From Erythrobacter sp. 3-20A1M (GTDB lineage: Bacteria; Pseudomonadota; Alphaproteobacteria; Sphingomonadales; Sphingomonadaceae), in assembly GCF_018636735.1 (NCBI RefSeq), contig NZ_CP045200.1, positions 1,550,001-1,614,000 on the forward strand: a stretch of 64,000 bases of DNA, given 5' to 3'. Below, piece by piece: positions 26,187 through 35,906 of the stretch. The position numbers were made by a program, and so were the translations under genes. Under the pieces are notes generated by a model. That model did not search any database. It was given only the letters and a program-made list of their open reading frames with translations, and was not told where the DNA came from. Within the stretch, counting starts at the first letter, position 1, and every line of letters starts with the position of its first letter.

Positions 26187-28335
26187 AACCGGGAAAGGTT
26201 CGCGGCAGCTGCTGGCCGTCGACGGACTGTTTTGCGGAGGATGCGCGCGCGGCCTCGAACAGCGCCTGCGCAAGCTCGAAGGTGTTCTCGACGCCGGGGT
26301 TCACTACCTGACGGCTTCGGCCTTTGTTCACTGGAATCCTCGCCTCTGCTCGCTTCGCGAGATCGAGGCCTGCATCGCTTCGGCCGGCTACCGCATGGTC
26401 GAGCGCTTTCATTTGCCGGTGGTGCTGGCCCGGCTCAGTGCAGCCACCGAGGTTCTGACCTACAGACTGGCCATCGGCGTGTTTTTTGCGATGTGGTCGA
26501 TGGGGGCTGCATTCGTGCTATACTTCGGCAGCGGCGTCCCGCGCTCGGCCGCCTGGTGGCTCGCTCTGGCGTCCGGTGCCTGTCTGGTTCCGGTTATTGT
26601 CGCCGGTCGCGCGATCCTCGCGATGGGCTGGCGCTCGCTCGGCTTGCGCAGCTACACTATCGATACCTTGATCTCCGGAGGGGTCCTTGGCGCGATCCTG
26701 ATTTCCGGCCTGCAGCTCATGCGCGGCAACTCCAGTGTATATTTCGACGCAGCGGCGATGCTTATCGTGCTGCGCCTGACCGGACAGTGGATCGAGACCC
26801 GCGTGCGGGCAGGCTCGATAGCGGCCCTTATCGAACTGGAATCTGCGGCACCGGAAACGGCCTGGCCCGCATCCGGCGGTCCCGCGGTCTCGATTTCAGA
26901 GCTGGGCCTGGGAGACAGGGTGCGGGTGCCTGCAGGCGCGCAGGTAACTATCGATGGACGAATTGTTGCGGGACGCAGCCACCTTAATACCGCGTTCCTG
27001 ACCGGGGAATCCACACCCCTGCCCGTCGGGGAAGGCGATTTGGTCGAGGCCGGTTGCCTCAATCTAGATCGTCAGCTCGTTCTTGAAGTCGCACGCCCCT
27101 TCGATGATCGGTTGATCGACCGCATGGGCGGGCGGGTTGCTCTCGAGTTGGCCGCAAAGGGAGTGCATACCTCGATTGACGACAGCCTGCTGGCCGTGCT
27201 CGCGCGCGCAACGCCCGTACTGGCGGTGCTTGCCCTGGGACTCGGCCTGCTTCAAGGCGTCGGCATCGAGGGCGCACTGGCGCGGGCGCTGACCACGCTC
27301 ATCGTGATCTGCCCCTGCGCGCTGGCAATCGCGCGTCCGCTTGCGTCGCTGGCCGTGGTAAGCGCGGGGCGCAAATGCGGTCTGCGTATTGCCAATCCTT
27401 CCTCTCTCGACGCTCTGGCCCGGCCAGGAACGGTCGTCTTCGACAAGACCGGGACGCTGACGTCCGGAACGCTTCAGGTGACGCGGGTCGTCAGTCTCTC
27501 GCATTTGTCGACACGAGAGTTGCTCTCGCTTGCAGCGCGCGCCGAAACCGGCATCGATCACCCGATCGCGCGCGCCATTGTCGCCGCAGCAGGTGCAAAC
27601 GGTCCAGGGGGCTTGCGGCTTGCGCGCAAGGCCATCGGTACAGACGCGGACGGGAAATCCGTCGAGGTGGCCGGCATCGCTCCGGACGGTGACTGCCCGA
27701 CGCGCGCAGCAACGCTTGAGGTCAGGCTCGAGGGCGTTGCCGTCGGCCAGATATACCTCGACGATCAGGTCGATCCTGACGTCGCGCCGCTGATCGGTCA
27801 TCTGCGTCGCCAGGGTGCCCGTTTGCAAATGGCGACTGGAGACGCCCTGCCATCGGCGCTCACCATTGGACGGGCGGTAGAATTGAAACCGGAGGAGGTT
27901 GCGGCAAGCCTCTCCCCGCTGGAGAAGGCGGATCTGATGCGCGCGCTTGTCCATCCGGTTGTCTTCGTGGGCGATGGGGTCAACAATGCACCCGCCATGG
28001 CGGCATCGGACTGCTCGATTTCGGTACGGCGCGCTCATGCTGCCGCGACCGCCAGTGCCTCGGTGGCAATCCTTGACGGCGGGCTAGGACGAGTGCGTGA
28101 GGCAATGGCCATAGCAAGCGAGTATCGGTCGACGGGCCGGGGCAATGTCGCATTGGCGCTGGGCTACAACGCGATTGTGATCCCGCTTGCCGTTATGGGC
28201 ACGATGAGCCCCCTGCTGGCGGCGCTCACAATGACTGCAAGTTCCTTGCTCGCGATCGCCAATTCCCTGCGCGTTGGAAAAGCGCGGCCTCTTGGAGCAC
28301 CGATACGTCACGAACATCTCACATCTGACGCTTGA
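26137..28335 (+). CDS. ccoI: CcoI-like P1B copper ATPase
   Basis: 732 aa copper exporter needed for CuB insertion in cbb3 oxidases. An N-terminal HMA-like domain with CxxC ('GLFCGGCARGLE'), TGES, the CPC metal motif in 'ICPCALAIARP' (about 391), DKTGTLT with the phosphorylated Asp (about 434) and GDGVNN are present. I chose ATG 26137, which overlaps tsdA by 50 nt; a further-upstream in-frame Met at 26035 lies deep inside tsdA. Genetic linkage to ccoNOP supports the role. Confidence 0.9.
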   Translation: MERSSKADCWGPARDAETGKGSRQLLAVDGLFCGGCARGLEQRLRKLEGVLDAGVHYLTASAFVHWNPRLCSLREIEACIASAGYRMVERFHLPVVLARLSAATEVLTYRLAIGVFFAMWSMGAAFVLYFGSGVPRSAAWWLALASGACLVPVIVAGRAILAMGWRSLGLRSYTIDTLISGGVLGAILISGLQLMRGNSSVYFDAAAMLIVLRLTGQWIETRVRAGSIAALIELESAAPETAWPASGGPAVSISELGLGDRVRVPAGAQVTIDGRIVAGRSHLNTAFLTGESTPLPVGEGDLVEAGCLNLDRQLVLEVARPFDDRLIDRMGGRVALELAAKGVHTSIDDSLLAVLARATPVLAVLALGLGLLQGVGIEGALARALTTLIVICPCALAIARPLASLAVVSAGRKCGLRIANPSSLDALARPGTVVFDKTGTLTSGTLQVTRVVSLSHLSTRELLSLAARAETGIDHPIARAIVAAAGANGPGGLRLARKAIGTDADGKSVEVAGIAPDGDCPTRAATLEVRLEGVAVGQIYLDDQVDPDVAPLIGHLRRQGARLQMATGDALPSALTIGRAVELKPEEVAASLSPLEKADLMRALVHPVVFVGDGVNNAPAMAASDCSISVRRAHAAATASASVAILDGGLGRVREAMAIASEYRSTGRGNVALALGYNAIVIPLAVMGTMSPLLAALTMTASSLLAIANSLRVGKARPLGAPIRHEHLTSDA

Positions 28336-28390
28336 TTCAAGCAATGGCCCGGCGCGTCGGTACGGCACGCCGAGCCTCGCATTGTCTGCC

Positions 28391-29980
28391 TTACTCGTAG
28401 ACCTTGACCAGGCGGGTCGATCCGCTCGCCGGACGGGAAATTACGCGCTTGCGCTTCATGACGTCTTCGACAAGCTGTGTGACGCTGCGCTCGTGGACCT
28501 CTTTGCCGCGAATGCCGGAGAAATCGTAGCGGTGAAGTCCGTTCGCCATCCCGGAATTGGTCGCGACCTTGTACCAGCGCTCACGGTCGATAGGTGTGTT
28601 GCCGACCGTCACCTCGCTTACGCGCTCGCCCAGAGGCCGGTTAAGATCCACTGTCCAGCCGATGTTGGCCGCTTGCACCAGCCCGCCGACCACCTTCATG
28701 GGATCTCCCGGATTCTGGTTTGTCGCGCTTTGTTCCAGGACAGCAAGAAGATCGCTGCCTTTCATTTCGAAAGTCACCAGTTTCGCAGGGTGGGGCAGGA
28801 GCGTGTAAAGACGGTCGCGCGTCACGTTGCCGGGGTAGATCGAAATGCCGTATCCAACGCCCGGCATCAGGGCCACATCGGCACCGGTTTCCTCGATCAT
28901 GTATTCGCCGACCATCTTGTCGAATGGACTTTCCGAGCGGTAATCGCGGGGAATGCGGTCGACCGAATAGGCCAGCACTTCATTCATGGCCTCGGCAAAG
29001 GGCTCGTCGATCCGGGATATGAGTTCGGCAATACCTGCATCCGGCTTTATCTGGTAGTTCCACATTTGGTGTGCTGCGCCGGTAACCTTTCGCAGCTTCT
29101 TGTCCGCGCCGACTTCCAGGCGCAGTTCGCCGAGGACTGCCGCGTCGGCCATGGCCTGGACAATCCATGTTCCGTCAACGAGTTCGGGCTGGCGAATAAT
29201 ATCGTGCGAGTGCCCGCCGACGATGATGTCCACGCCATCGAGTTCGCGCGCAAGCTTGCGGTCGGTGGCCGTGCCCTGGTGTGACAGCAGCATCACGATA
29301 TCCGCCGATCGCTGCATTTCAGGCAGATAGCGGCGTGTTGCCTCGATGCCGCTCGAATAGGTCAGTCCGGCAATGCTCTGCGCGCTCGCCGTCTTGTCGG
29401 TCGAATGATAGGTGAGGGCCAGGATCGCTATCCTGACCCCGTCGACAGTGAAAACTTTCCAGGGTTGGCCGAAGACAGGTTCGCCGTTTTCGGTAACGTT
29501 GGCGCCCCTGATCGGGAAGTCCGCAAGGTCCTGCAGTTCCCTTGTGCGCTCGACTCCGTAGTCGAAATCGTGGTTGCCCAGCGCCATCATGTCGTAACCC
29601 AGCGCGTTCATCAGCGATATGATCGCCTCTCCGCGTGTCTGATTGCCGACATAATCGTCGCTGAATGTATCGCCGGCATCGAGAAGGAGAACCTTGTTCT
29701 CACCCTCGCGCTTGCGAATCTCACCCACTTTCCCCGCCAGATACTGGAATCCGCCAACCATACCTGCCTGGTCGAACTGCGCGGGACTGCGCCCGGGATC
29801 GCCTGTTTGCGAGGTAGCGTCCCCCGGGGCGGCCTCGAACGGAACATGGCGACCGTGGATGTCGTTCGTGTGCAGGATGGTGATCGTCGTCGGCGATGAG
29901 TGACGCGACGTCCTGTCGTCCTCCGCGATCGCGGGAGTGGCCGCAGCCATGGCTATTACGCACGTGCGCAGAATGTTCAT
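28391..29980 (-). CDS. exported 5'-nucleotidase / UshA-like metallophosphoesterase
   Basis: 529 aa from ATG 29980 (MNILRTCVIAMAAATPAIA), GAAGG upstream, signal peptide present. All metallophosphatase motifs are canonical: 'LHTNDIHGRH', 'LLLDAGDTFSDD', 'MALGNHDFDYG', 'LLSHQGT', 'IVGGHSHDI', followed by a 5_nucleotid_C domain. Periplasmic; it may hydrolyse nucleotides, or in SoxB-like fashion sulfonate esters. The regulator box at 30029-30045 is 48 bp upstream, linking it to the two-component system next door. Confidence 0.92.
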   Translation of the reverse strand: MNILRTCVIAMAAATPAIAEDDRTSRHSSPTTITILHTNDIHGRHVPFEAAPGDATSQTGDPGRSPAQFDQAGMVGGFQYLAGKVGEIRKREGENKVLLLDAGDTFSDDYVGNQTRGEAIISLMNALGYDMMALGNHDFDYGVERTRELQDLADFPIRGANVTENGEPVFGQPWKVFTVDGVRIAILALTYHSTDKTASAQSIAGLTYSSGIEATRRYLPEMQRSADIVMLLSHQGTATDRKLARELDGVDIIVGGHSHDIIRQPELVDGTWIVQAMADAAVLGELRLEVGADKKLRKVTGAAHQMWNYQIKPDAGIAELISRIDEPFAEAMNEVLAYSVDRIPRDYRSESPFDKMVGEYMIEETGADVALMPGVGYGISIYPGNVTRDRLYTLLPHPAKLVTFEMKGSDLLAVLEQSATNQNPGDPMKVVGGLVQAANIGWTVDLNRPLGERVSEVTVGNTPIDRERWYKVATNSGMANGLHRYDFSGIRGKEVHERSVTQLVEDVMKRKRVISRPASGSTRLVKVYE

Positions 29981-30028
29981 TGGCAAATACCTTCTCAGAT
30001 TTCGTGCGCGCGTGCAGACAAAACCTGC

Positions 30029-30045
30029 CTTAAGGCATCCTTACG
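30029..30045 (-). promoter_or_regulatory. TAAG-N7-TAAG regulator box (site 4)
   Basis: Plus-strand CTTAAG gcatc CTTACG; on the gene strand CGTAAG-N5-CTTAAG, ending 48 bp before the 5'-nucleotidase ATG at 29980. Confidence 0.78.
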
Positions 30046-30099
30046 GAGGGTGCGGCGAGACGGCAATTCGAGGCCCTCTCGCGCATCCTGGATGGACCC

Positions 30100-31467
30100 T
30101 CAAGCGAACTCGCTGGCGTCGGTCGCGACCTCTTCCGGCAGCACTTGCGTTTCTGCCGGCAGGACGCACACCCGGTATCCGCCGGCGATGCGCTCGAAAT
30201 GCAGACGCATGGCGGGCGCGAGCGCCGAACTGACGATGGAAAGACCTAGTCCGCTTCCCGGAGCCTTCGAGCCCGGGTCCCTCGTGAAAGGCTCGAGCAT
30301 CGCCCGGCTCGCGCTGTCCGATAGGCCGGGCCCTGCGTCTCGCACGCAAAACCCCGTACCATCCGAATCCACCCGCACCTCGCTGTTCGCTGGACCGTGC
30401 AAAAGGGCGTTCTCGATCAGATTGCGCAGGGCAATGACCAGTGAATTACGCGGCAAGGGTGCCACAAAATCCCTGGCCGCTTGGCTTATCTGGACGCTGG
30501 CGTTACGCTCGGCAACCAGATGCTCTAGCTCCTCGATGACCTCATCGAAGGCGTCACCGAGCGCTGCGGAGGCTTCGGTGGCCGGCACCCTGGCAGAGCG
30601 CTCCTTCGCAAGATCCAGCAGCTGACGAACCAGGCGTGTGGTGCGGTCAACGGATTGCCTGATGCGCTCCAGCGATTTGCGGCGCGCATTCTCGTCCTCG
30701 GTACACAGGGCAATTTCCGCATGCGTCTTGAGACCGGCCAGCGGGGTCTGCATTTCATGCGCGGCACTGGCCAGAAATCGCCTTTCACCATCCCGCAGGA
30801 GCGCTATCCTCGCGAACAGCTCATCGATTTCCCGGGTCAGCGGGGATAGTTCATCCGGTACGCGGTCGACCACGAGCGGAGACTGGTCGTCGGGGCGACG
30901 ATCACCGATTTCCGCGGCTATGCGCCGGATCGGCGAAAGGCCCTGTCCGATCCCGATCCAGAGCAGCAACGCGAGCGCGAGCAGGCCGATCGTGGCCGGA
31001 ACGATCAATCCGCGCATGAGATCGGCGATAAGCCGGCTGCGCATCGCAATCGTATCTCCGACCATCACCCGCAAGCCGCTGTCCTGTGAGACATGCGTAT
31101 AGACCCGCCAGGCATTGCCAGCGATCATCCGCTCGCTGAATCCCGCCTCGCCGTCCGACATCGCAGCCCCGGGCGCACCCTGCGAGGCGCCAAGCAACTG
31201 CCCGCCAACGGACCAGATCTGGCACGAGAGCTGCTGATCATAGGACGGCAGCGCGACGGAGGCGGCACCGCTTTGCGCCGCATCCGATTTCTGCTGCGTA
31301 TCGTAGCCGAGCGAAGCCACCATCATGGCAGCCTCCTGCAATCTTCGGTCGAGCACCCGTTCGACATCGGCGCGCGCGCTCAGCACGGTCCAGGCAGCAG
31401 CCAGGGCCCACACGATAGCGGTGGCCGCTGCCACCAGAAGGAAGAGGCGTATCCTTAGCGATGTCAT
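30100..31467 (-). CDS. QseC-like sensor histidine kinase
   Basis: 455 aa from ATG 31467 (MTSLRIRLFLLVAAATAIVW). Two membrane helices (about 9-30 and 155-175) flank a periplasmic sensor domain containing one Cys at about 82. A HAMP-like linker, phospho-acceptor His about 237 in 'SAAHEMQTPLAGLKTHAE', N-box 'RNLIENALLHGP' and 'GSGLGLSIVSS' complete a class I kinase. Its start overlaps the response-regulator stop (ATGA). The signal is unknown; the regulon suggests sulfur compounds, copper or thiol stress. Confidence 0.92.
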   Translation of the reverse strand: MTSLRIRLFLLVAAATAIVWALAAAWTVLSARADVERVLDRRLQEAAMMVASLGYDTQQKSDAAQSGAASVALPSYDQQLSCQIWSVGGQLLGASQGAPGAAMSDGEAGFSERMIAGNAWRVYTHVSQDSGLRVMVGDTIAMRSRLIADLMRGLIVPATIGLLALALLLWIGIGQGLSPIRRIAAEIGDRRPDDQSPLVVDRVPDELSPLTREIDELFARIALLRDGERRFLASAAHEMQTPLAGLKTHAEIALCTEDENARRKSLERIRQSVDRTTRLVRQLLDLAKERSARVPATEASAALGDAFDEVIEELEHLVAERNASVQISQAARDFVAPLPRNSLVIALRNLIENALLHGPANSEVRVDSDGTGFCVRDAGPGLSDSASRAMLEPFTRDPGSKAPGSGLGLSIVSSALAPAMRLHFERIAGGYRVCVLPAETQVLPEEVATDASEFA

Positions 31468-32123
31468 TGTTCGCGTACCCTGTAGCCGACACCGCGCACG
31501 GTCTCGATGAAATTCGTCCCAAGCTTGCCGCGAAGCTTGTGGATGTGCACCTCGACGGCGTTCGAGCCGACTTCCTCCTGCCAACCGTAAATTGCCTCTT
31601 CGATCTGGGAACGCGAGATCACGTGACCGGGGTGGCGCACGAGCACTTCGAGCACTGCGAATTCGCGGCGTGACAGCTCGATCTCTTGGCCCTTCAGCGT
31701 CACCTGGCGTGTTGCCAGGGTGATCGCGAGCGGTCCTATCGTGACGCTTGGCTCGGTGCGACCGTTGGCCCGGCGAACCAGAGCCCGCAGCCGTGCGGCG
31801 AGTTCGCCCAGATCGAACGGCTTACCCAGATAATCGTCCGCGCCGCGGTCGAGGCCTTCGATGCGGTCCTCTGCCATCGTTCGGGCCGTCAGGACAAGTA
31901 TCGGGGTGGTGTTGCCGGAACGCCTCAAGTCGTGAACGAGATCGAGCCCCGACCCGTCCGGAAGACCGATATCGACAACCAGGGCGTCATACGAATAGCT
32001 CGCAGCAGCCTCCCGCGCATCCATGCAGGTCTCGACAAGATCTACCGTATGCCCTTCGAGCGAGAGGCCGGCGTCGAGCCCCTCGCGTAGCACTTCGTCA
32101 TCTTCTACTACCAGAATTCGCAT
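31464..32123 (-). CDS. OmpR/QseB/PmrA-family response regulator
   Basis: 219 aa. Receiver domain with acidic pair EDD (8-10), phospho-acceptor Asp51 (VVDIGLPDG), conserved Thr in 'LVLTAR' and Lys in 'LGKPF', then a winged-helix DNA-binding domain ending 'VHIHKLRGKLG..IETVRGVGYR'. Transcribed with the kinase. Family members such as PmrA bind direct repeats of CTTAAK spaced 11 bp. Eight such repeats occur in this window, one in this gene's own promoter region (32178-32194), so autoregulation is likely. Confidence 0.94.
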   Translation of the reverse strand: MRILVVEDDEVLREGLDAGLSLEGHTVDLVETCMDAREAAASYSYDALVVDIGLPDGSGLDLVHDLRRSGNTTPILVLTARTMAEDRIEGLDRGADDYLGKPFDLGELAARLRALVRRANGRTEPSVTIGPLAITLATRQVTLKGQEIELSRREFAVLEVLVRHPGHVISRSQIEEAIYGWQEEVGSNAVEVHIHKLRGKLGTNFIETVRGVGYRVREQ

Positions 32124-32177
32124 TCGAACCTCCGATAGCGGCGAATGACGCCTGCGGCTTATAGCAGTCTTAACCGC

Positions 32178-32194
32178 CGTAAGTCTCGCTTAAG
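32178..32194. promoter_or_regulatory. TAAG-N7-TAAG regulator box (site 5), between the two-component and Scs-like operons
   Basis: Plus-strand CGTAAG tctcg CTTAAG, 23 bp before the TlpA-like start at 32218 and 54 bp before the response-regulator start at 32123. A partial further TTAA half (CTTAAC at 32169-32174) is adjacent. It may serve both operons. Confidence 0.75.
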
Positions 32195-32217
32195 CTGCGG
32201 TCCCGAGATGGCCCGCG

Positions 32218-33018
32218 ATGAGCAGCAGCGTTTCCCTTGGACCTCTCGCATTCGCAGCCGATCGCCTGCTGGCAGTCGGCCTGCTGATAGCATTCCTGTT
32301 CTTGGTCGATCGGATCCTGGTTGCCGAAAACGGCAGGGCCGCGCCCGCGACAGGCATGGCCGTCCTCGTCGGCCTCGTGGCGGCAAGGGTCGCTTATGTC
32401 GTGCTTCATTGGGAGGCCTACGCGGTGGATCCGTGGACTGTACTCGCTGTCTGGCAAGGCGGGTTCACAGCCTGGGCCGGACTGCTCGCGACCGCTGCAA
32501 TTCTGGCCTGGCGAATGCGCCCGGTGCGCGCGATGCGCAGGGCTCTCGGCGTGCTGGCGGTCCTCGCCGCAATCTGGTTCGCCGCCTCGGCCATGCTTCA
32601 ACCCGAAGCCCGGCCCCTTCCCGATTTGCCGGTCCTGGTCGGAATGGATGGCACCGAGATCACGCCTGAAAATCTCGCGGGCAAGCCGTTCGCGATCAAT
32701 CTGTGGGCGACCTGGTGTCCGCCTTGCCGACGGGAGCTTCCCATGCTCGCCGAGGAAGCGGCGAACTCGGACATCCCTATACTGCTCGCCAACCAAGGTG
32801 AGGACCGGCAGGCCGTTGCCGACTACCTGCTCGCGAGCGGGATATCGCCGCGCTCGGTGGTGCTCGACAAGCAGATGGGTCTCATGGACGTGGCCGGCAA
32901 CGGTGTCCTTCCGACCACGATCTTCGTCGATGCCGAGGGCGAGATCGTCGCCACCCATGTCGGTGAAATTTCACGGGCAGCCCTGTCCGATAAGCTTCAA
33001 CAACTTCAAGGAGACTGA
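32218..33018 (+). CDS. TlpA-like membrane thiol reductase (ScsD-like)
   Basis: 266 aa: about four N-terminal helices followed by a periplasmic thioredoxin domain with WCPPC at about 166-170 ('LWATWCPPCRREL') and the cis-Pro loop 'VLPTTIFVDAEG'. First gene of an operon with DsbA/G-like and DsbD-like genes, the same composition as scsBCD, which protects proteins from copper-driven mis-oxidation. The role here is inferred from that parallel. Start ATG 32218 lies just after the box. Confidence 0.86.
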   Translation: MSSSVSLGPLAFAADRLLAVGLLIAFLFLVDRILVAENGRAAPATGMAVLVGLVAARVAYVVLHWEAYAVDPWTVLAVWQGGFTAWAGLLATAAILAWRMRPVRAMRRALGVLAVLAAIWFAASAMLQPEARPLPDLPVLVGMDGTEITPENLAGKPFAINLWATWCPPCRRELPMLAEEAANSDIPILLANQGEDRQAVADYLLASGISPRSVVLDKQMGLMDVAGNGVLPTTIFVDAEGEIVATHVGEISRAALSDKLQQLQGD

Positions 33019-33020
33019 CC

Positions 33021-33722
33021 ATGCCTAGATGGCCCTTGGTCGCTGCATTGCTGCTCGCAACGGCGGGAGGCACCGCGCTGGTGACCACCCAGTTGGTGCA
33101 GGGAGACCCCGCATCGCAAGGCGATGCGGGTTCGGATGAGGACACCGCGGCGAGCGCCGAAGCCATGGCGGCGCGCGCCGAGATCGCCGATGACCCGATC
33201 GCCCCCAAACTCGCGCCGGAAGGCTATGATGTCACTATCATCAGCTATTCCGATTACCAGTGTCCCTTCTGTCGCAAGATTCACCCAGAACTCGAACGCC
33301 TGGCGCAGGAAGATGGAAAGGTCCGGATCGTCTATCGCGACTGGCCGATCTTCGGCCCTGCATCGGAAGAGGCCGCGCGGATGGCGATCGCGTCGCAATG
33401 GCAGAACAAGCACCGGCAGTTCAACGACGCGCTCATGCGGACCGACGGCAAGCTGAGTTCGGAAAAGATCAGGGCCGCCGCCGCCGCCGCCGGCATCGAT
33501 TTTGCCCGTTTAGAACGCGATATGGAAACCCGTGAGGACGACATCGATGGCGTCCTGCGGAGGACGGCCATGCAGGCTGCCCAGATGGGCCTGCAGGGTA
33601 CCCCTGCCATGCTGGTCGGGCCATATATGATCCCCGGCGCGGTCGATTATGCCGGCCTTACGCGCGCGGTTGCAGAGGCGAGGCGATTCAACGCCGAGCA
33701 TGCGGCAGGCAAGGAGGCATAA
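33021..33722 (+). CDS. exported DsbA/DsbG-family protein (ScsC-like)
   Basis: 233 aa with an N-terminal signal/anchor (MPRWPLVAALLLATAGGTALV), an acidic linker and a DsbA-fold domain with CPFC at about residue 80 ('SDYQCPFCRKIHPEL'), 'RDWPIFGPASEEAAR' and the cis-Pro loop 'GTPAMLVGPYMIPGA'. It would oxidise or isomerise periplasmic thiols and be kept reduced by the next gene product. It starts 2 bp after the TlpA-like stop. A close paralogue is at 40513-41184. Confidence 0.9.
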   Translation: MPRWPLVAALLLATAGGTALVTTQLVQGDPASQGDAGSDEDTAASAEAMAARAEIADDPIAPKLAPEGYDVTIISYSDYQCPFCRKIHPELERLAQEDGKVRIVYRDWPIFGPASEEAARMAIASQWQNKHRQFNDALMRTDGKLSSEKIRAAAAAAGIDFARLERDMETREDDIDGVLRRTAMQAAQMGLQGTPAMLVGPYMIPGAVDYAGLTRAVAEARRFNAEHAAGKEA

Positions 33723-33725
33723 TCC

Positions 33726-35906
33726 ATGATTGTCTTGCGCCGCCTGCTTACGCTTCTGGTGACGCTGGCCTTCGGGGTCGGCGTCATCGCCCTTGCTCCT
33801 GCATCCGCACAGGAACGCCATATCGAGGCATCGCTCGCCTTCGAAACACGGACGCCCAAGCCCGGGGAATCGGTGACGCTTGCGATCAGGATGAAGCCTG
33901 AATCGGGCTGGCATGGATATTGGACCAATCCCGGTGCGGCGGGCCTGCCGGTCGAAGCGGACTGGGATGTGCCGGCCGGCGTCTCCGTTTCGTCCTTGCG
34001 CCATCCGGCACCCCATCTGCTCGATGTGCAGGGTATCGCAAGCTATGTTCACGACGGACCGTTCACGCTTCTCGCCACGATGAAAGTGCCGCAATCTCTC
34101 GCGCCAGGAACAGCCTTGCCCGTCGAAGTCGCGCTCAGCTGGCTGGTCTGTTCCGATACGCTGTGCGTACCCGAACGCGCGACGCTTTCGGCAAATCTGG
34201 AGGTCGGATCGGGAGCCCCCGATGCTGCCGGAGCACGGATCGTCGCCGCAGCGCAAAGGGCCATGCCCAAACCGCTCAGCGGCGCGACGCTGACCCGCGA
34301 CGGAAAAGATTGGGTGTTCTCGTCCGCTGGGGTAGCAAGAGGCAATTACCGCCTCTTCCCCGAGCAGGAAGACTGGTTCGATGCCGCGGCAAAGCAGACC
34401 GTCAGCCGCAATGGCGATGGCGTCAGCCTGCGCATTCCCGCCGCAGGAACGGCCCCCGGTACGGCTTTTCGCGGCGTTCTCTCAAACGGGACGAAATCCT
34501 ATCTCGTAAGCGCGCGCCCGGTCGCGAGCTCGTCGGCCAACGCGCAACCATCAGCGCAATCGGGCGAAATCTCCGACGACGAGATGCTGTCACAAGCGGA
34601 CCGGGAGCCATCGCCGACGATGGTCGAGCCGGCTCCAGCCACGGTAAGCGTCGCCGCGCCCTCTTTGGCAACGCAGGCCGTCTCAGGCGATGTCCTGCGC
34701 ATTGCCCTCGTCGGCGCGCTCCTTGGCGGATTGCTCCTCAATCTGATGCCCTGCGTCTTTCCGATCCTCAGCCTGAAGGCGCTGTCGCTCGCCAAGAGCG
34801 GGGGCGATCCGCGCGCGGCGCGGGTGGAGGGGGTGGGCTATGCGGCCGGCGTGATTGCCACCTCGCTTCTGCTCGGAGCATTGCTTATCGGCTTGCGTGC
34901 CATCGGCATGGAAATAGGCTGGTCCTTCCAGTTGCAGTCCCCTGGCGTCATTCTGGTGCTGCTTGTCCTGACCGGCGCTATCGCCTTGAACCTAGCCGGC
35001 CTGTTCGAATTGCCGATGCCCGCATTCGCTGCGCGCGGCAGCCAGACCGGCGGCTTCCTCGGCGCATTTTCGACCGGAGCTTTGGCCGCCTTCATCGCCA
35101 TGCCATGCAGCGGGCCTTTCATGGCCGGCGCGCTCGGGGCGGCCCTCGTGCTTCCTGCGCCGCTCGCCCTTGCGGTATTCGCAATGCTGGGCCTGGGAAT
35201 GGCGCTGCCGTTCCTTGCCGTCGCCTTCATTCCTGCGGTCCAGCGGCGCCTGCCCAAGCCCGGCGCGTGGATGGATACGCTGCGAAAAATGCTGTCACTG
35301 CCGATGTTCGCGACGGCGCTGGCCCTCGCCTGGCTTCTCGGTCGCCAGACCGGCGTTAACGGAATGGCTTTGGGCCTGCTGGTTCTCTCGCTCTTTGCCG
35401 TGTCCCTGTGGTGGTACGGCCTGCGCCAACGGCGCGGCTCCGCAGGATGGCTGACGCTCGCGCCAGCGGCGCTGGCGCTGGCAGCCGTCCTCACGGTCGG
35501 TATTCCCGAAGCGCCGAGCGCGGCGACGGCCTCGGGCGAGGTCGCGGAAGGGGACCTCCACGAAACGTTCAGCACCGCCCGGCTGGCGGAACTGCGGGCG
35601 GCAGGCACTCCTGTCTTCGTCGATTTCACCGCCGACTGGTGCCTGGTCTGCAAGGTCAATGAACGCGTTGCCATCGATACCGAGGCGACGCAGGAGGCCT
35701 TTGCCGAAGCCGGAGTGGTGACACTCACGGGCGACTGGACGCGTCAGGACCCCGAGATCACGGCCTATCTTGCCGATCACGGGCGCAACTCGATACCCTT
35801 CTACCAGTTTTATGCGCCCGGCGAGGCTGCCGAGGTGCTACCGCAGGTCCTTACTCCGCAGGTTCTCATCGGCAAGGCAGAGGAAGTGGGTGAGGCTGCT
35901 TCGTGA
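33726..35906 (+). CDS. DsbD-family thiol:disulfide interchange protein (ScsB-like)
   Basis: 726 aa. Signal peptide (..APASAQ), a large N-terminal periplasmic domain with 'CSDTLCVPE', a central membrane domain with redox Cys in 'NLMPCVFPILSLKAL' and 'FIAMPCSGPFMAG', and a C-terminal thioredoxin domain with CLVC (about 638-641, 'FTADWCLVCKVNE'). It carries electrons from cytosolic thioredoxin to periplasmic partners such as the two upstream proteins. It starts 3 bp after the DsbA/G stop. Confidence 0.94.
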   Translation: MIVLRRLLTLLVTLAFGVGVIALAPASAQERHIEASLAFETRTPKPGESVTLAIRMKPESGWHGYWTNPGAAGLPVEADWDVPAGVSVSSLRHPAPHLLDVQGIASYVHDGPFTLLATMKVPQSLAPGTALPVEVALSWLVCSDTLCVPERATLSANLEVGSGAPDAAGARIVAAAQRAMPKPLSGATLTRDGKDWVFSSAGVARGNYRLFPEQEDWFDAAAKQTVSRNGDGVSLRIPAAGTAPGTAFRGVLSNGTKSYLVSARPVASSSANAQPSAQSGEISDDEMLSQADREPSPTMVEPAPATVSVAAPSLATQAVSGDVLRIALVGALLGGLLLNLMPCVFPILSLKALSLAKSGGDPRAARVEGVGYAAGVIATSLLLGALLIGLRAIGMEIGWSFQLQSPGVILVLLVLTGAIALNLAGLFELPMPAFAARGSQTGGFLGAFSTGALAAFIAMPCSGPFMAGALGAALVLPAPLALAVFAMLGLGMALPFLAVAFIPAVQRRLPKPGAWMDTLRKMLSLPMFATALALAWLLGRQTGVNGMALGLLVLSLFAVSLWWYGLRQRRGSAGWLTLAPAALALAAVLTVGIPEAPSAATASGEVAEGDLHETFSTARLAELRAAGTPVFVDFTADWCLVCKVNERVAIDTEATQEAFAEAGVVTLTGDWTRQDPEITAYLADHGRNSIPFYQFYAPGEAAEVLPQVLTPQVLIGKAEEVGEAAS

